This document shows, one piece after another, positions 55,972 through 63,317 of a DNA stretch of 64,000 nt. Every line of letters begins with the position of its first letter. Within the stretch, counting starts at the first letter, position 1. The stretch is from Hydrogenophaga sp. (GTDB taxonomy: Bacteria > Pseudomonadota > Gammaproteobacteria > Burkholderiales > Burkholderiaceae_C), in NCBI RefSeq assembly GCF_018780075.1, contig NZ_JADMKB010000101.1:1-64000 (forward strand), written 5' to 3'. The notes beneath the pieces were generated by a model. That model was given only the letters and a program-made list of their open reading frames with translations, ran no database searches and was not told the origin of the DNA. The translations under genes and the position numbers were made by a program.

Positions 55972-56580
55972 GTGAGCGAATTCTTCAAGCAACTCGAGAT
56001 CCAGCGTTGGGACGATCACCGCTACTACCACCACAGCCGCGTCAACCAGGCCCTGCACTTCGTCAGTGCGATCAGTTTTCTGGTGGCCTATGGCTGGCTG
56101 TTCGTCGACCCGGCCATCGCGGCGCTGATCGCCTGGCTGGTTTCGATGACGACGCGCCAGTCGGGCCACTTCTTCTTTGAGCCCAGGGGCTACGACCACG
56201 TCAACCAGGCCAGCCACGAACACAAGGAAGCCATCAAGGTGGGCTACAACCTGCAGCGCAAGGTGGTTTTGATGGCCCTGTGGGCGGCGGCCCCCGTGGC
56301 CTTGCTGGTGCAACCCGATCTGCTGGGCCTGGTCGAGCCGCACGACAGCTGGATGGGCTACCTGCGCCAGGTCGGCGTGGCCTGGCTGGCGCTGGGGGTG
56401 GGCGGCCTGCTGTTCCGCACGGTGCACCTGTTTTTCATCCAGGACGTGCGGACCGGTCTGGTGTGGATGACCAAGATCCTGACCGACCCCTTCCACGACA
56501 TCAAGCTGTACCACAAGGCCCCGCTGCACCTGCTGCGCGGCGAGTGGATCGATCCGGCCTACCACGGCGGCCGCGGCTGA
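55972..56580 (+). CDS. Membrane protein, Mpo1/DUF962-like
   Basis: 202 residues, GTG start with GGAG upstream. About four helices. The first ~90 residues show YYHHSRVNQALHFVSAISFLVA and RQSGHFFFEPRG, resembling Mpo1 (YGL010w)-type proteins, whose His residues bind Fe2+ and which carry out alpha-oxidation of 2-hydroxy fatty acids in yeast. Additional His are in HEHKEAIKVGYNLQRK. The match is by motif only. Its position within the lipid locus fits an acyl-chain or sphingolipid-like substrate. Confidence 0.62.
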   Translation: MSEFFKQLEIQRWDDHRYYHHSRVNQALHFVSAISFLVAYGWLFVDPAIAALIAWLVSMTTRQSGHFFFEPRGYDHVNQASHEHKEAIKVGYNLQRKVVLMALWAAAPVALLVQPDLLGLVEPHDSWMGYLRQVGVAWLALGVGGLLFRTVHLFFIQDVRTGLVWMTKILTDPFHDIKLYHKAPLHLLRGEWIDPAYHGGRG

Positions 56581-56615
56581 TCACCCACCGCTCGCGGCCG
56601 CCTGCCTTGAACGGT

Positions 56616-58265
56616 TCATCGCCCCAGCAGAGCGCCGAGCACCTCGCGCAGGATGCCGCGCCGGATGGCCTTGTTGCTCGGCCCGCCGCCCTGCCCCCAC
56701 CAGCCTTGCGCCCGCATGTCGCGGCCGGCGAGCACGAAGCGCTGCAGCACCTGATCGAAGTCTTCGTCGCTGAAGTTCAGGCTGAAGATCAATCGCCCGG
56801 TGCCCACCCAGCTCAGGGCCAGACCGTGCCAGCGCAGGTGGTACTGCAGCAGCCAGTTGTAGCGCGAGGGCTCGGTGTAGCCGATGGTCCAGATGCTGTG
56901 CATGTTCGCCGCGCGCATGGGCAGGCCCTCAGCGGCCATGGTCTGATTGAAGCGCAGCGCGCGCGCGTCCCAGCGCGCCTCCTGCCCCTCATAGATGGCC
57001 TGCACATCGGGGGTGTCCAGGCGCCGCAAAAATGCGTTCATGCCGCCCATGACGTATGGGTGGGCGTTGAAGGTGCCGCGCGCGAAGCACAGGTCGGCCG
57101 GGCGCTCGGGGCGGTAGCGCTGCATCAGATCGTGGCGCCCGCAGACCACGCCCACCGGGTAACCGCCGGCCAGCGTCTTGCCGTAGGTGACCATGTCGGC
57201 CTTCACGCCGAAGTATTCCTGCGCGCCGCCCGGCGCGAGCCGGAATCCGAGGAACACCTCGTCGAAGATCAGCACGATGCCGCGCTTGGTGCAGACCTCG
57301 CGAAGGCGCTGCAGCCACGCGGTGTAGGCGGCCTTGTCGTAGCCGGCCTGGCGGCTGCTGTCGACCAGCGCCGAGTCGGCCGGGGCGTTGCGGTTGGGGT
57401 GCAGGGCCTGCAGCGGGTTGACCAGCACGCAGGCGATGTCCTTGCGCGTGCGCAAGACCTGCAGGCTGCGCTCGCTCAGGTCGGCCAGGGTGTGGGTCTC
57501 GCGCGGGGGCAGCGGGTTGCCCGGGCCGGGCTGCACGTCTTCCCACCAGCCGTGGTACGCGCCGCAGAAACGCACCAGGTGTTTGCGGCGTGTGTGGTAA
57601 CGCGCCAGGCGCACGGCCTGCATCACCGCCTCGGTGCCCGACATGTGGAACGAGACTTCGTCCATCCCCGAGATCGCGCGCAGCCGCGCGATGTTGTCGG
57701 CCACGCAAGGGTGGTAAGCCCCGAGCACCGGCCCGAGGTCCTGCGCCAGCGCCGCGCCCTCGGTCATGGTGGCCTTGTAGAAGTCCACGCCGAACACGTT
57801 GACGCCGTAGGAGCCGGTGAGATCGATGAAGCGGTTGCCATCCAGGTCGGTCAGGCTCACGCCCTCGGCCGACTGCACGAAGGCACCCACCTTCAGCCGC
57901 GCGCTCACGATGGGGCTGAACTGGAAGGGCACGCGGTATTGGCCGGTGAACTGCAAATCGGCCAGTCCTTCGCGCGCCTGCGCGGTGAGCGCCAGGGTCT
58001 TGGCGTAGCGCTGGGCGAAACCGGCGCACAGCGTCTCGAAGGCCGCGCGCCGCAGCTGCGCGACCTCATCGGACACCCCGTCGCAGTTGAAGAACTTCTG
58101 TTCGTCGTAGGCGTAGCCCGGCAGCAGCCGCGCCAGCCGCTTGGCCAGACGCGAATGGCCGGCGAGCGAGCGGTGTTTGGCGCGCGAGAGGTCGAGGCGG
58201 CGCTTGAGCGCTGGCAGGCCCAGCGCGAGCGCGGCGGCCGGGAGGGCGTATTCGAAAAAGGGCAT
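56616..58265 (-). CDS. Class III PLP aminotransferase, glutamate-1-semialdehyde aminomutase-like
   Basis: 549 residues. The PLP lysine is Lys363 in TYGKTLAGGYPVG, preceded by FDEVFLGFR (Asp335) and SGTEAVMQAVRLARYHT; this is the GSAM subfamily fold. Residues 1-110 are an N-terminal extension absent from HemL (~430 residues), with a hydrophobic start (YALPAAALALGLPALKRRLDLSR) that may anchor it. As it is clustered with a decarboxylase and glycosyltransferases, it may aminate a lipid or lipid precursor, not tetrapyrrole intermediates. This is inference. It diverges from psd (59 bp between starts). Confidence 0.83.
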   Translation of the reverse strand: MPFFEYALPAAALALGLPALKRRLDLSRAKHRSLAGHSRLAKRLARLLPGYAYDEQKFFNCDGVSDEVAQLRRAAFETLCAGFAQRYAKTLALTAQAREGLADLQFTGQYRVPFQFSPIVSARLKVGAFVQSAEGVSLTDLDGNRFIDLTGSYGVNVFGVDFYKATMTEGAALAQDLGPVLGAYHPCVADNIARLRAISGMDEVSFHMSGTEAVMQAVRLARYHTRRKHLVRFCGAYHGWWEDVQPGPGNPLPPRETHTLADLSERSLQVLRTRKDIACVLVNPLQALHPNRNAPADSALVDSSRQAGYDKAAYTAWLQRLREVCTKRGIVLIFDEVFLGFRLAPGGAQEYFGVKADMVTYGKTLAGGYPVGVVCGRHDLMQRYRPERPADLCFARGTFNAHPYVMGGMNAFLRRLDTPDVQAIYEGQEARWDARALRFNQTMAAEGLPMRAANMHSIWTIGYTEPSRYNWLLQYHLRWHGLALSWVGTGRLIFSLNFSDEDFDQVLQRFVLAGRDMRAQGWWGQGGGPSNKAIRRGILREVLGALLGR

Positions 58266-58302
58266 GGCGATGACTGCTCCGTGACTGCAATCCCGCGTTT
58301 CT

Positions 58303-58320
58303 ATTTCACCCCCATGACAC
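58303..58320 (-). promoter_or_regulatory. Weak PHO-box-like element upstream of the aminotransferase
   Basis: Minus strand GTGTCAT-GGGG-GTGAAAT, 10 of 14 half-site matches. The -10 position 10 nt later (GATTGC) is poor. A second direct repeat, CAGTCAC-GGAG-CAGTCAT (58287-58270), lies too close to the start codon to act as a -35 element. Confidence 0.3.
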
Positions 58321-58324
58321 CCGT

Positions 58325-59242
58325 ATGAACCTGCGAGCCGCCGCTCAGCGCCTGGCGCTGAACGAAGACCTGAATTTCCTGCTGACCAACCGTGTGCCGC
58401 GCATCGCGCTCACGCGCTTCATGGGCTGGTGGAGCCGCATCCGCCACCCCTGGGTGCGTGGCACGTCGATGGCGGTCTGGAAAACCTTCTCCGACCTCGA
58501 CCTGAGCGAGGCCAAACAATCCCACTTCGACAGCCTGCACGACTGCTTCACCCGCGAACTCAAGCCCGGCCTGCGCCCGCTCGACGGCCGGCCCGGTGTG
58601 CTGACCAGCCCGAGCGACGGCATCGTGGGCGCCTGCGGCCGCATCGAGGCCTTGCAGTACGGCACGGACGCCCAGCTGTTCCAGGCCAAGGGCTTCCCCT
58701 ACCGGCTGCTCGACCTGCTGGGCGACAACGCGCCCGGGCGCGAGCTGGCGCGGCAGCTGCAGGGCGGGATCTACGTGACGCTGCGGCTCACCTCCAGCAT
58801 GTACCACCGCTTTCACGCGCCCTGCGACGCCACGCTGGAACACGTGACCTACCTCAGCGGCGACACCTGGAACGTCAACCCGATCGCGCTCCAGCGCGTG
58901 GAGCGCCTGTTTTGCCGCAACGAACGCGCCGTGTTGCGGCTGCGCCTGGCCGACGGCGGCCTGCTGGTGCTCGTGCCGGTGGCCGCCATCCTGGTGGCCA
59001 GCATGCGCCTGCGCGCGCTCGACGTTCCGCTCAACCTGCGCTACCGCGGCCCCCACCAGCTGCCCTGCTCGGCCCGCTACCGGCAGGGCGAGGAACTCGG
59101 CTGGTTCGAACACGGCTCCACCATCCTGGTGCTGGCGCCGTCGGGCCTGGCGCTGGACCCCACGCTGCAGAACGGCCACCGCATCCGCATGGGCGAAGCG
59201 CTGCTGCAACCCGCCGCCCACCCACCCGCAGGCACACCATGA
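58325..59242 (+). CDS. psd: Phosphatidylserine decarboxylase-like enzyme
   Basis: 305 residues, PS_Dcarbxylase family (PF02666). The catalytic Asp98 is in SPSDGIVG, His161 and His164 are in YHRFHAP, and the self-cleavage site is His-Gly-Ser-Thr (263-266) instead of the canonical Leu-Gly-Ser-Thr. The enzyme makes its pyruvoyl group by cleaving before the Ser. It normally converts phosphatidylserine to phosphatidylethanolamine in the membrane. Because the neighbours are a GSAM-like aminotransferase and an MGDG-type glycosyltransferase, its substrate may be unusual. The stop overlaps the GT28 start by 4 nt. Confidence 0.9.
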   Translation: MNLRAAAQRLALNEDLNFLLTNRVPRIALTRFMGWWSRIRHPWVRGTSMAVWKTFSDLDLSEAKQSHFDSLHDCFTRELKPGLRPLDGRPGVLTSPSDGIVGACGRIEALQYGTDAQLFQAKGFPYRLLDLLGDNAPGRELARQLQGGIYVTLRLTSSMYHRFHAPCDATLEHVTYLSGDTWNVNPIALQRVERLFCRNERAVLRLRLADGGLLVLVPVAAILVASMRLRALDVPLNLRYRGPHQLPCSARYRQGEELGWFEHGSTILVLAPSGLALDPTLQNGHRIRMGEALLQPAAHPPAGTP

Positions 59243-60423
59243 CAACGGTCCAGCTGATCTATTTCAACGCCGGTGGCGGGCACCGCTCGTCGGCGCTCGC
59301 GCTTCAATCTGTGCTGCGCGAACAGGGCCGCCCCTGGGACGTGCGCCTGGTCAACCTGTTCGAGGTGCTCGACCCGTCGGGCCGCTTCAAGCGCCTCACC
59401 GGCAAGGCCCCGGAGGACTGGTACAACCAGCGCCTCGCGCGAGGCTGGACGCTGGGCATGGCCCAGGAGCTCAAGCTGCTGCAAAGCCTGATCCGCGTGG
59501 CGCACCCCGCCCTGCTGCGGCGCCTGCGGTGGCACTGGCAGACCACGCGGCCCGACCTGGTGGTGTCGCTGATCCCCAACTTCAACCGCGCGCTCTGCGA
59601 GAGCCTGGACGCGGCCCGGCCGGGTGTGCCGTACGTCACCGTGCTGACCGATCTCGCCGACTTCCCGCCCCACTTCTGGATCGAGCGCCACCCCTTGCAA
59701 CACGTGGTGTGCGGCACGCCCCGGGCGGTGGAACAGGCCCGGGCACAAGGCCACGACGCGCACCATGTGCACGCCACCTCGGGCATGATCCTGCGCCCCG
59801 AGTTCTACCGGCCCGGCACCCTGAACCGGGCCGACGAACAGCGCCGCCTGGGGCTGGACCCGGGGCGACCGACCGGGCTGGTGCTGTTCGGCGGCCACGG
59901 CTCTAAAGCCATGCTGGGCATCGCCGAACGGCTGATCGACACGCAGCTGATCCTGGTCTGCGGCCACAACCAGAAGCTCGCCAACGCCTTGCGCGCGCTG
60001 CCCCAGGGAGCGCCGCGCCTCGTGGTGGGGTTCAGTGCGGACATCCCGCGCTACATGCAGCTGGCGGACTTTCTGATCGGCAAGCCGGGGCCGGGCAGCG
60101 TGAGCGAGGCGGTGCAGCAGAAGCTGCCGGTGATCGTGGTGAACAACGCCTGGACCATGCCGCAGGAGCGCTACAACGCGCAATGGATCGTGGAGAACCG
60201 GGTCGGGCTGGTGCTGCGCAGCTTCCGCTCGATCGACCGGGGCGTGGCGCAGCTGCTGGGCGACCTCGACACCTACCGCGCCAGCGTGCGCCAGATCCAC
60301 AACCGGGCACTGTTCGAGATCCCGGAGATCCTGGCCGGCCTGTTGCAAGGCGGGGCGCCCGAGCGCCCTGCTGCCTCGACCTCGGACCTGCTTTTCAGGA
60401 GCCCTGCACCATTCGCGACGTGA
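59239..60423 (+). CDS. MGDG-synthase-like glycosyltransferase (GT28 type)
   Basis: 394 residues. The N-terminus TTVQLIYFNAGGGHRSSALAL has the GGGH motif of MGDG synthases (PF06925). The C-terminal donor site has IGKPGPGSVSEAVQQKLPVIVV, the GT28 nucleotide-sugar loop. It predicts transfer of a hexose from a UDP-sugar to a lipid such as diacylglycerol. An open frame extends upstream to 58429, but lies inside psd and is a shadow; the ATG at 59239 overlaps the psd stop, so the pair is translationally coupled. Confidence 0.88.
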   Translation: MTTVQLIYFNAGGGHRSSALALQSVLREQGRPWDVRLVNLFEVLDPSGRFKRLTGKAPEDWYNQRLARGWTLGMAQELKLLQSLIRVAHPALLRRLRWHWQTTRPDLVVSLIPNFNRALCESLDAARPGVPYVTVLTDLADFPPHFWIERHPLQHVVCGTPRAVEQARAQGHDAHHVHATSGMILRPEFYRPGTLNRADEQRRLGLDPGRPTGLVLFGGHGSKAMLGIAERLIDTQLILVCGHNQKLANALRALPQGAPRLVVGFSADIPRYMQLADFLIGKPGPGSVSEAVQQKLPVIVVNNAWTMPQERYNAQWIVENRVGLVLRSFRSIDRGVAQLLGDLDTYRASVRQIHNRALFEIPEILAGLLQGGAPERPAASTSDLLFRSPAPFAT

Positions 60424-60459
60424 GAAGCGATGCATCCAGCCCCAGAAGCACCGCCGGGC

Positions 60460-60522
60460 CGGCTTCGCCGGACGGCCAGTGCCGCCCCCCTGGAGGGGGG
60501 TGACGCGAAGCGGCGCGGGGGG
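60460..60522. repeat. Dispersed GC-rich intergenic repeat, copy 2
   Basis: 63 bp between the convergent GT28 and glycerophosphodiesterase genes, aligning with 39607-39667 with few differences. It is about 38 nt after the GT28 stop and 9 nt from the GDPD stop. Confidence 0.75.
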
Positions 60523-60531
60523 TGCTCCTGT

Positions 60532-61794
60532 TCAACGCAGTCCGGCGCAGTTGGCGTAGAAGGTGGTGGTGGCGGGCCAGTCGGAGAACACGCCCATCAC
60601 GCCCACGTCCTTGGCCAGCACGTCCAGCACACGCAGCATCTCGCCTTCGCTGGTGAGCGCCGAGTCCACCGTCTGGTAGTAGAAACCGTTGTTGCCGTCG
60701 GCCAGGATGCCGGCGCGCTCCAGCGACCAGGTGATGAGGCCCAGCCCGGCCGCCTTGGCGTCGCGCGCGGCCTGCGAGGGCACGATCTTGCCCGCGGCGT
60801 CGGTGGCCATGAGCGCAAACAGCGGCGGCGCCCAGATGTTGATGCCCATCGACTTGTAGCCCGCCAGCTCGTTGTAGCCGGGCAGGTCGGCCACGGTGTT
60901 GGCGTCGTCCAGGTAGACCGCCTGCTTGCCGAACGCGGCTTCGTTGCGCACCCAGTACACCACGTCGTTGATGTTGAACGACTGCGGGAACACGTGGCGC
61001 GGCGGTACGCCGGCGCGCTTGTACTCGTCGATCATCTTCTGCGCGTAGGCATCCTGCGTGAAGCCGTCGAAGGGCATGGTCACGCTCGCGCTCTTCAGCT
61101 CGGGCGTCATCTTCACGCCCAGCCGCTTGAAGAGCTCGATGCTCTCGGCGTGGGTCATCAGCGTGCCGCTGCTGGGGCCAGAGTACAGGTCGGTGCGGAA
61201 GTTGGCCGTGCCGCCCAGGTACTCGGCGGGGGTGCGGGCGGCGTTGTTGGAGGCGTCCATCTTGCCGCGCAGGGTCTTGAACTCGGCCAGCGTGATGTCG
61301 CTGGTGCGGCACTCGGCGGTGGCCGGCGTGACCACCTTGCCGGTGGCGTCCAGCGTGGCGGGCACGAAGGGTTTGGTGCACTTGGCGGCCAGCGGTGTGA
61401 CCAGGATGTTGGTGGTGGTGTGCAGGTCGTTCTGCGCGTGGCGGCAGACCAGCTCTTTGTCCTTGGTGAAGGTCACGTCGCACTCGACGATGCCCGCACC
61501 CATGCGCGCCGCCGCGGTGTAGGACTCCACCGTGTGCTCGGGGAACTGCAGGGCCGCACCACGGTGGCCGATGGACCAGTCGCGCGGGGTGAACTGACCA
61601 CGCTGTGCGCACTGTTTCAGCTGGTTCTTGAGCGGGCTGTCGGCCATGTCGTCGACCAGAAAGAAAGGGCGCGGTCCGAGCTGGACATGGGAGGGCCGGT
61701 CGGTGTGGCGGCCGTGTTTGTCGCCTGCCGGGGCGGCCATGGCGGAGCCACAGACGAGCCCGAGCAACATCAGACCAAGGAGGGGGAGTCGCAT
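60532..61794 (-). CDS. Secreted glycerophosphodiester phosphodiesterase
   Basis: 420 residues with a signal peptide ([19 protein letters not shown]). The GDPD barrel (PF03009) starts at [18 protein letters not shown] (catalytic HRG and Glu), followed by [22 protein letters not shown] (metal-binding Glu/Asp and the His). It hydrolyses deacylated phospholipids to glycerol 3-phosphate plus an alcohol in the periplasm, supplying phosphate. The ATG at 61794 is preceded by a TTGAGG; an earlier TTG four codons upstream is less likely. Its promoter carries PHO-like repeats. Confidence 0.9.
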   Translation of the reverse strand: MRLPLLGLMLLGLVCGSAMAAPAGDKHGRHTDRPSHVQLGPRPFFLVDDMADSPLKNQLKQCAQRGQFTPRDWSIGHRGAALQFPEHTVESYTAAARMGAGIVECDVTFTKDKELVCRHAQNDLHTTTNILVTPLAAKCTKPFVPATLDATGKVVTPATAECRTSDITLAEFKTLRGKMDASNNAARTPAEYLGGTANFRTDLYSGPSSGTLMTHAESIELFKRLGVKMTPELKSASVTMPFDGFTQDAYAQKMIDEYKRAGVPPRHVFPQSFNINDVVYWVRNEAAFGKQAVYLDDANTVADLPGYNELAGYKSMGINIWAPPLFALMATDAAGKIVPSQAARDAKAAGLGLITWSLERAGILADGNNGFYYQTVDSALTSEGEMLRVLDVLAKDVGVMGVFSDWPATTTFYANCAGLR

Positions 61795-61854
61795 GAGGTA
61801 CCTCAAGAAAGATGGGGGAGAAGGCCGGTGCGCCGCGCGGGGCGGTGCCGCTCC

Positions 61855-61888
61855 ATCCTAAAAACGCTGTGTGGCAATGGCGTGGCAG
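61855..61888 (-). promoter_or_regulatory. PHO-box-like element and -10 of the glycerophosphodiesterase
   Basis: Minus strand CTGCCAC-GCCA-TTGCCAC (61888-61871), then exactly 10 nt and TAGGAT (61860-61855) as -10. The half-sites are direct repeats 11 nt apart with C in place of T at position 4. It is 61 bp from the ATG, leaving an ordinary leader. Confidence 0.5.
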
Positions 61889-61926
61889 TTTCGGGCGCTG
61901 TCGCATCGGCGTGGCCCCGGCGCCGG

Positions 61927-61955
61927 GTCACACGCTGTTCACATTGTCGTCACAT
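61927..61955 (-). promoter_or_regulatory. Triple PHO-like repeat upstream of the glycerophosphodiesterase
   Basis: Minus strand ATGTGAC-GACA-ATGTGAA-CAGC-GTGTGAC: three direct 7-mers with 11-nt period, sharing TGTGA. It lies 39 bp upstream of the proximal box and could be an upstream PhoB array. Confidence 0.45.
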
Positions 61956-62010
61956 GACCGGGGTCTGTGTCCGATATGCTGCCGGCACAGGGCGGGCAGC
62001 GCCGGCACTG

Positions 62011-62202
62011 TCAGCCCCCTGCCCTGCCCGATGGCCGCTTCACATCAAAGACCCGGTGGTGCGGCCGCTGCAGGCGCGAACGCTGCAAGGCCAGGAACTC
62101 CACCAGGCCCGTGGCCCACCCGCAGGCCATCACGCCGAGGTGCACCCAGCGGTGGGGCGCCAGGCGCTTCTCGCGCCGCTGCAACAGGCTCTGGACCAAC
62201 AT
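62011..62202 (-). CDS. Possible small membrane protein
   Basis: 63 residues from ATG 62202, preceded by AAGG. It has basic residues at both ends and a central segment WVHLGVMACGWATGLVEFLALQ that could be one membrane helix, and an Arg/Lys-rich tail. It sits alone between the divergent GDPD and M14-family genes. Without it the gap 61795-62274 would hold only the PHO-like repeats. I cannot assign a family. Confidence 0.42.
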   Translation of the reverse strand: MLVQSLLQRREKRLAPHRWVHLGVMACGWATGLVEFLALQRSRLQRPHHRVFDVKRPSGRAGG

Positions 62203-62274
62203 GCTGTACCTTGGAAAGTGGGGGGTGTACAACACCCTAGTGGCCCCCTGTGACAACGCCGTGACGACCACCCC

Positions 62275-63297
62275 ATGAACGCCCACCACCGACCCCTCCC
62301 CGAGCTGCAGGCGCTGGAGCAGCTGATCGAACAGGGCGGCGCCCACCTGCAGGCCCGCGAGGTCCGGCGTGTGTCTGTGCCGGACGGGCCCTCGTTCCCG
62401 ATCCACGCCATCACCCTGGGCAATCCCGACCCCGGCCTGCCCGCCGTGGGCTACTTCGGCGGCGTGCACGGGCTGGAGCGCATCGGGGCCGAGGTGGTCA
62501 TCGCCTTTCTGCAGAACATCGTCACCCGCCTGCGCTGGGACACCACGCTGCAGCGCCAGCTTGAGCGCGTGCGCCTGGTGTTCATGCCCATCGTCAACCC
62601 CGGCGGCATGTGGGCCGCCACCCGCGCCAACCCGCGCGGGGTGGACCTGATGCGCAACGCGCCCGTGGACTCGCTGGAGAAGGTGCCTCACCTGATGGGC
62701 GGGCAGCGCCTGAGCGCGGGCCTGCCGTGGTACCGGGGGCGACTCGGAGACCCGCTGGAGGTGGAGGCCGAGGCCTTGTGCGAGGTGGTGCGCAGCGAGC
62801 TGCTGGGCCGCCCATTCAGCCTGGCGCTGGACTGCCACTCGGGCTTTGGCGTCCGCGACCGCCTGTGGTTTCCGTTCGCCCACACCCGGGCACCCATTCA
62901 CCACCTGGCCGAGCTGCACGCGCTGAAAGACATCTTCGTCCAGGCCCACAGCCAGCACCCCTACATCATCGAACCGCAGAGCGCGCAGTACCTGACGCAC
63001 GGCGACCTCTGGGACCACCTCTACCAGCGGGCCTGTGCGGAGCACCCGGCGACCACCTTCCTGCCGCTGACGCTGGAGATGGGCTCGTGGCTCTGGATCA
63101 AGAAGAACCCGCGCCAGCTGTTCTCGCGCAAGGGCATCTTCAACCCGCTGATCAACCACCGCCAGCAGCGCGTGCTGCGCCGCCACCAGGCGCTGCTGGA
63201 CTTCCTCTCGCGGGCCGCGGGCAGCCACGCCCTCTGGACGCCGACCGCGGAGCAGCGCCCGCAGCGCCACGCCGACGCGCTGGCCGACTGGTATTGA
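62275..63297 (+). CDS. M14-family zinc carboxypeptidase-like protein
   Basis: 340 residues, succinylglutamate desuccinylase/aspartoacylase-carboxypeptidase fold. Zinc ligands His65 and Glu68 are in GGVHGLERIG, and the third is probably His188 in ALDCHSGFG; the substrate Arg is in VNPGGMWAATRANPRGVDL and the general base Glu268 in PLTLEMGS. The real substrate may be a peptide, acylated amino acid or ester; the family is broad. It precedes an alpha/beta hydrolase by 20 nt. Confidence 0.83.
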   Translation: MNAHHRPLPELQALEQLIEQGGAHLQAREVRRVSVPDGPSFPIHAITLGNPDPGLPAVGYFGGVHGLERIGAEVVIAFLQNIVTRLRWDTTLQRQLERVRLVFMPIVNPGGMWAATRANPRGVDLMRNAPVDSLEKVPHLMGGQRLSAGLPWYRGRLGDPLEVEAEALCEVVRSELLGRPFSLALDCHSGFGVRDRLWFPFAHTRAPIHHLAELHALKDIFVQAHSQHPYIIEPQSAQYLTHGDLWDHLYQRACAEHPATTFLPLTLEMGSWLWIKKNPRQLFSRKGIFNPLINHRQQRVLRRHQALLDFLSRAAGSHALWTPTAEQRPQRHADALADWY

Positions 63298-63317
63298 GCG
63301 ACCGGGAGAACCCCACC

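Noticed and set aside
58270-58287. Direct repeat CAGTCAC-GGAG-CAGTCAT as PhoB site for the aminotransferase
   Set aside because: It lies 5-22 nt before the start codon, so activation from a -35 position is not possible; it may be chance.
58429-59238. Upstream extension of the GT28 gene
   Set aside because: Frame-shifted shadow within psd; Arg/Pro/Ala composition and no MGDG-synthase homology before the GGGH start.
62248-62265. Direct repeat CTGTGAC-AACG-CCGTGAC resembling a PHO box
   Set aside because: It ends 9 nt before the M14 start codon, too close to act as an activator site for that gene, and no promoter is seen in the other direction.
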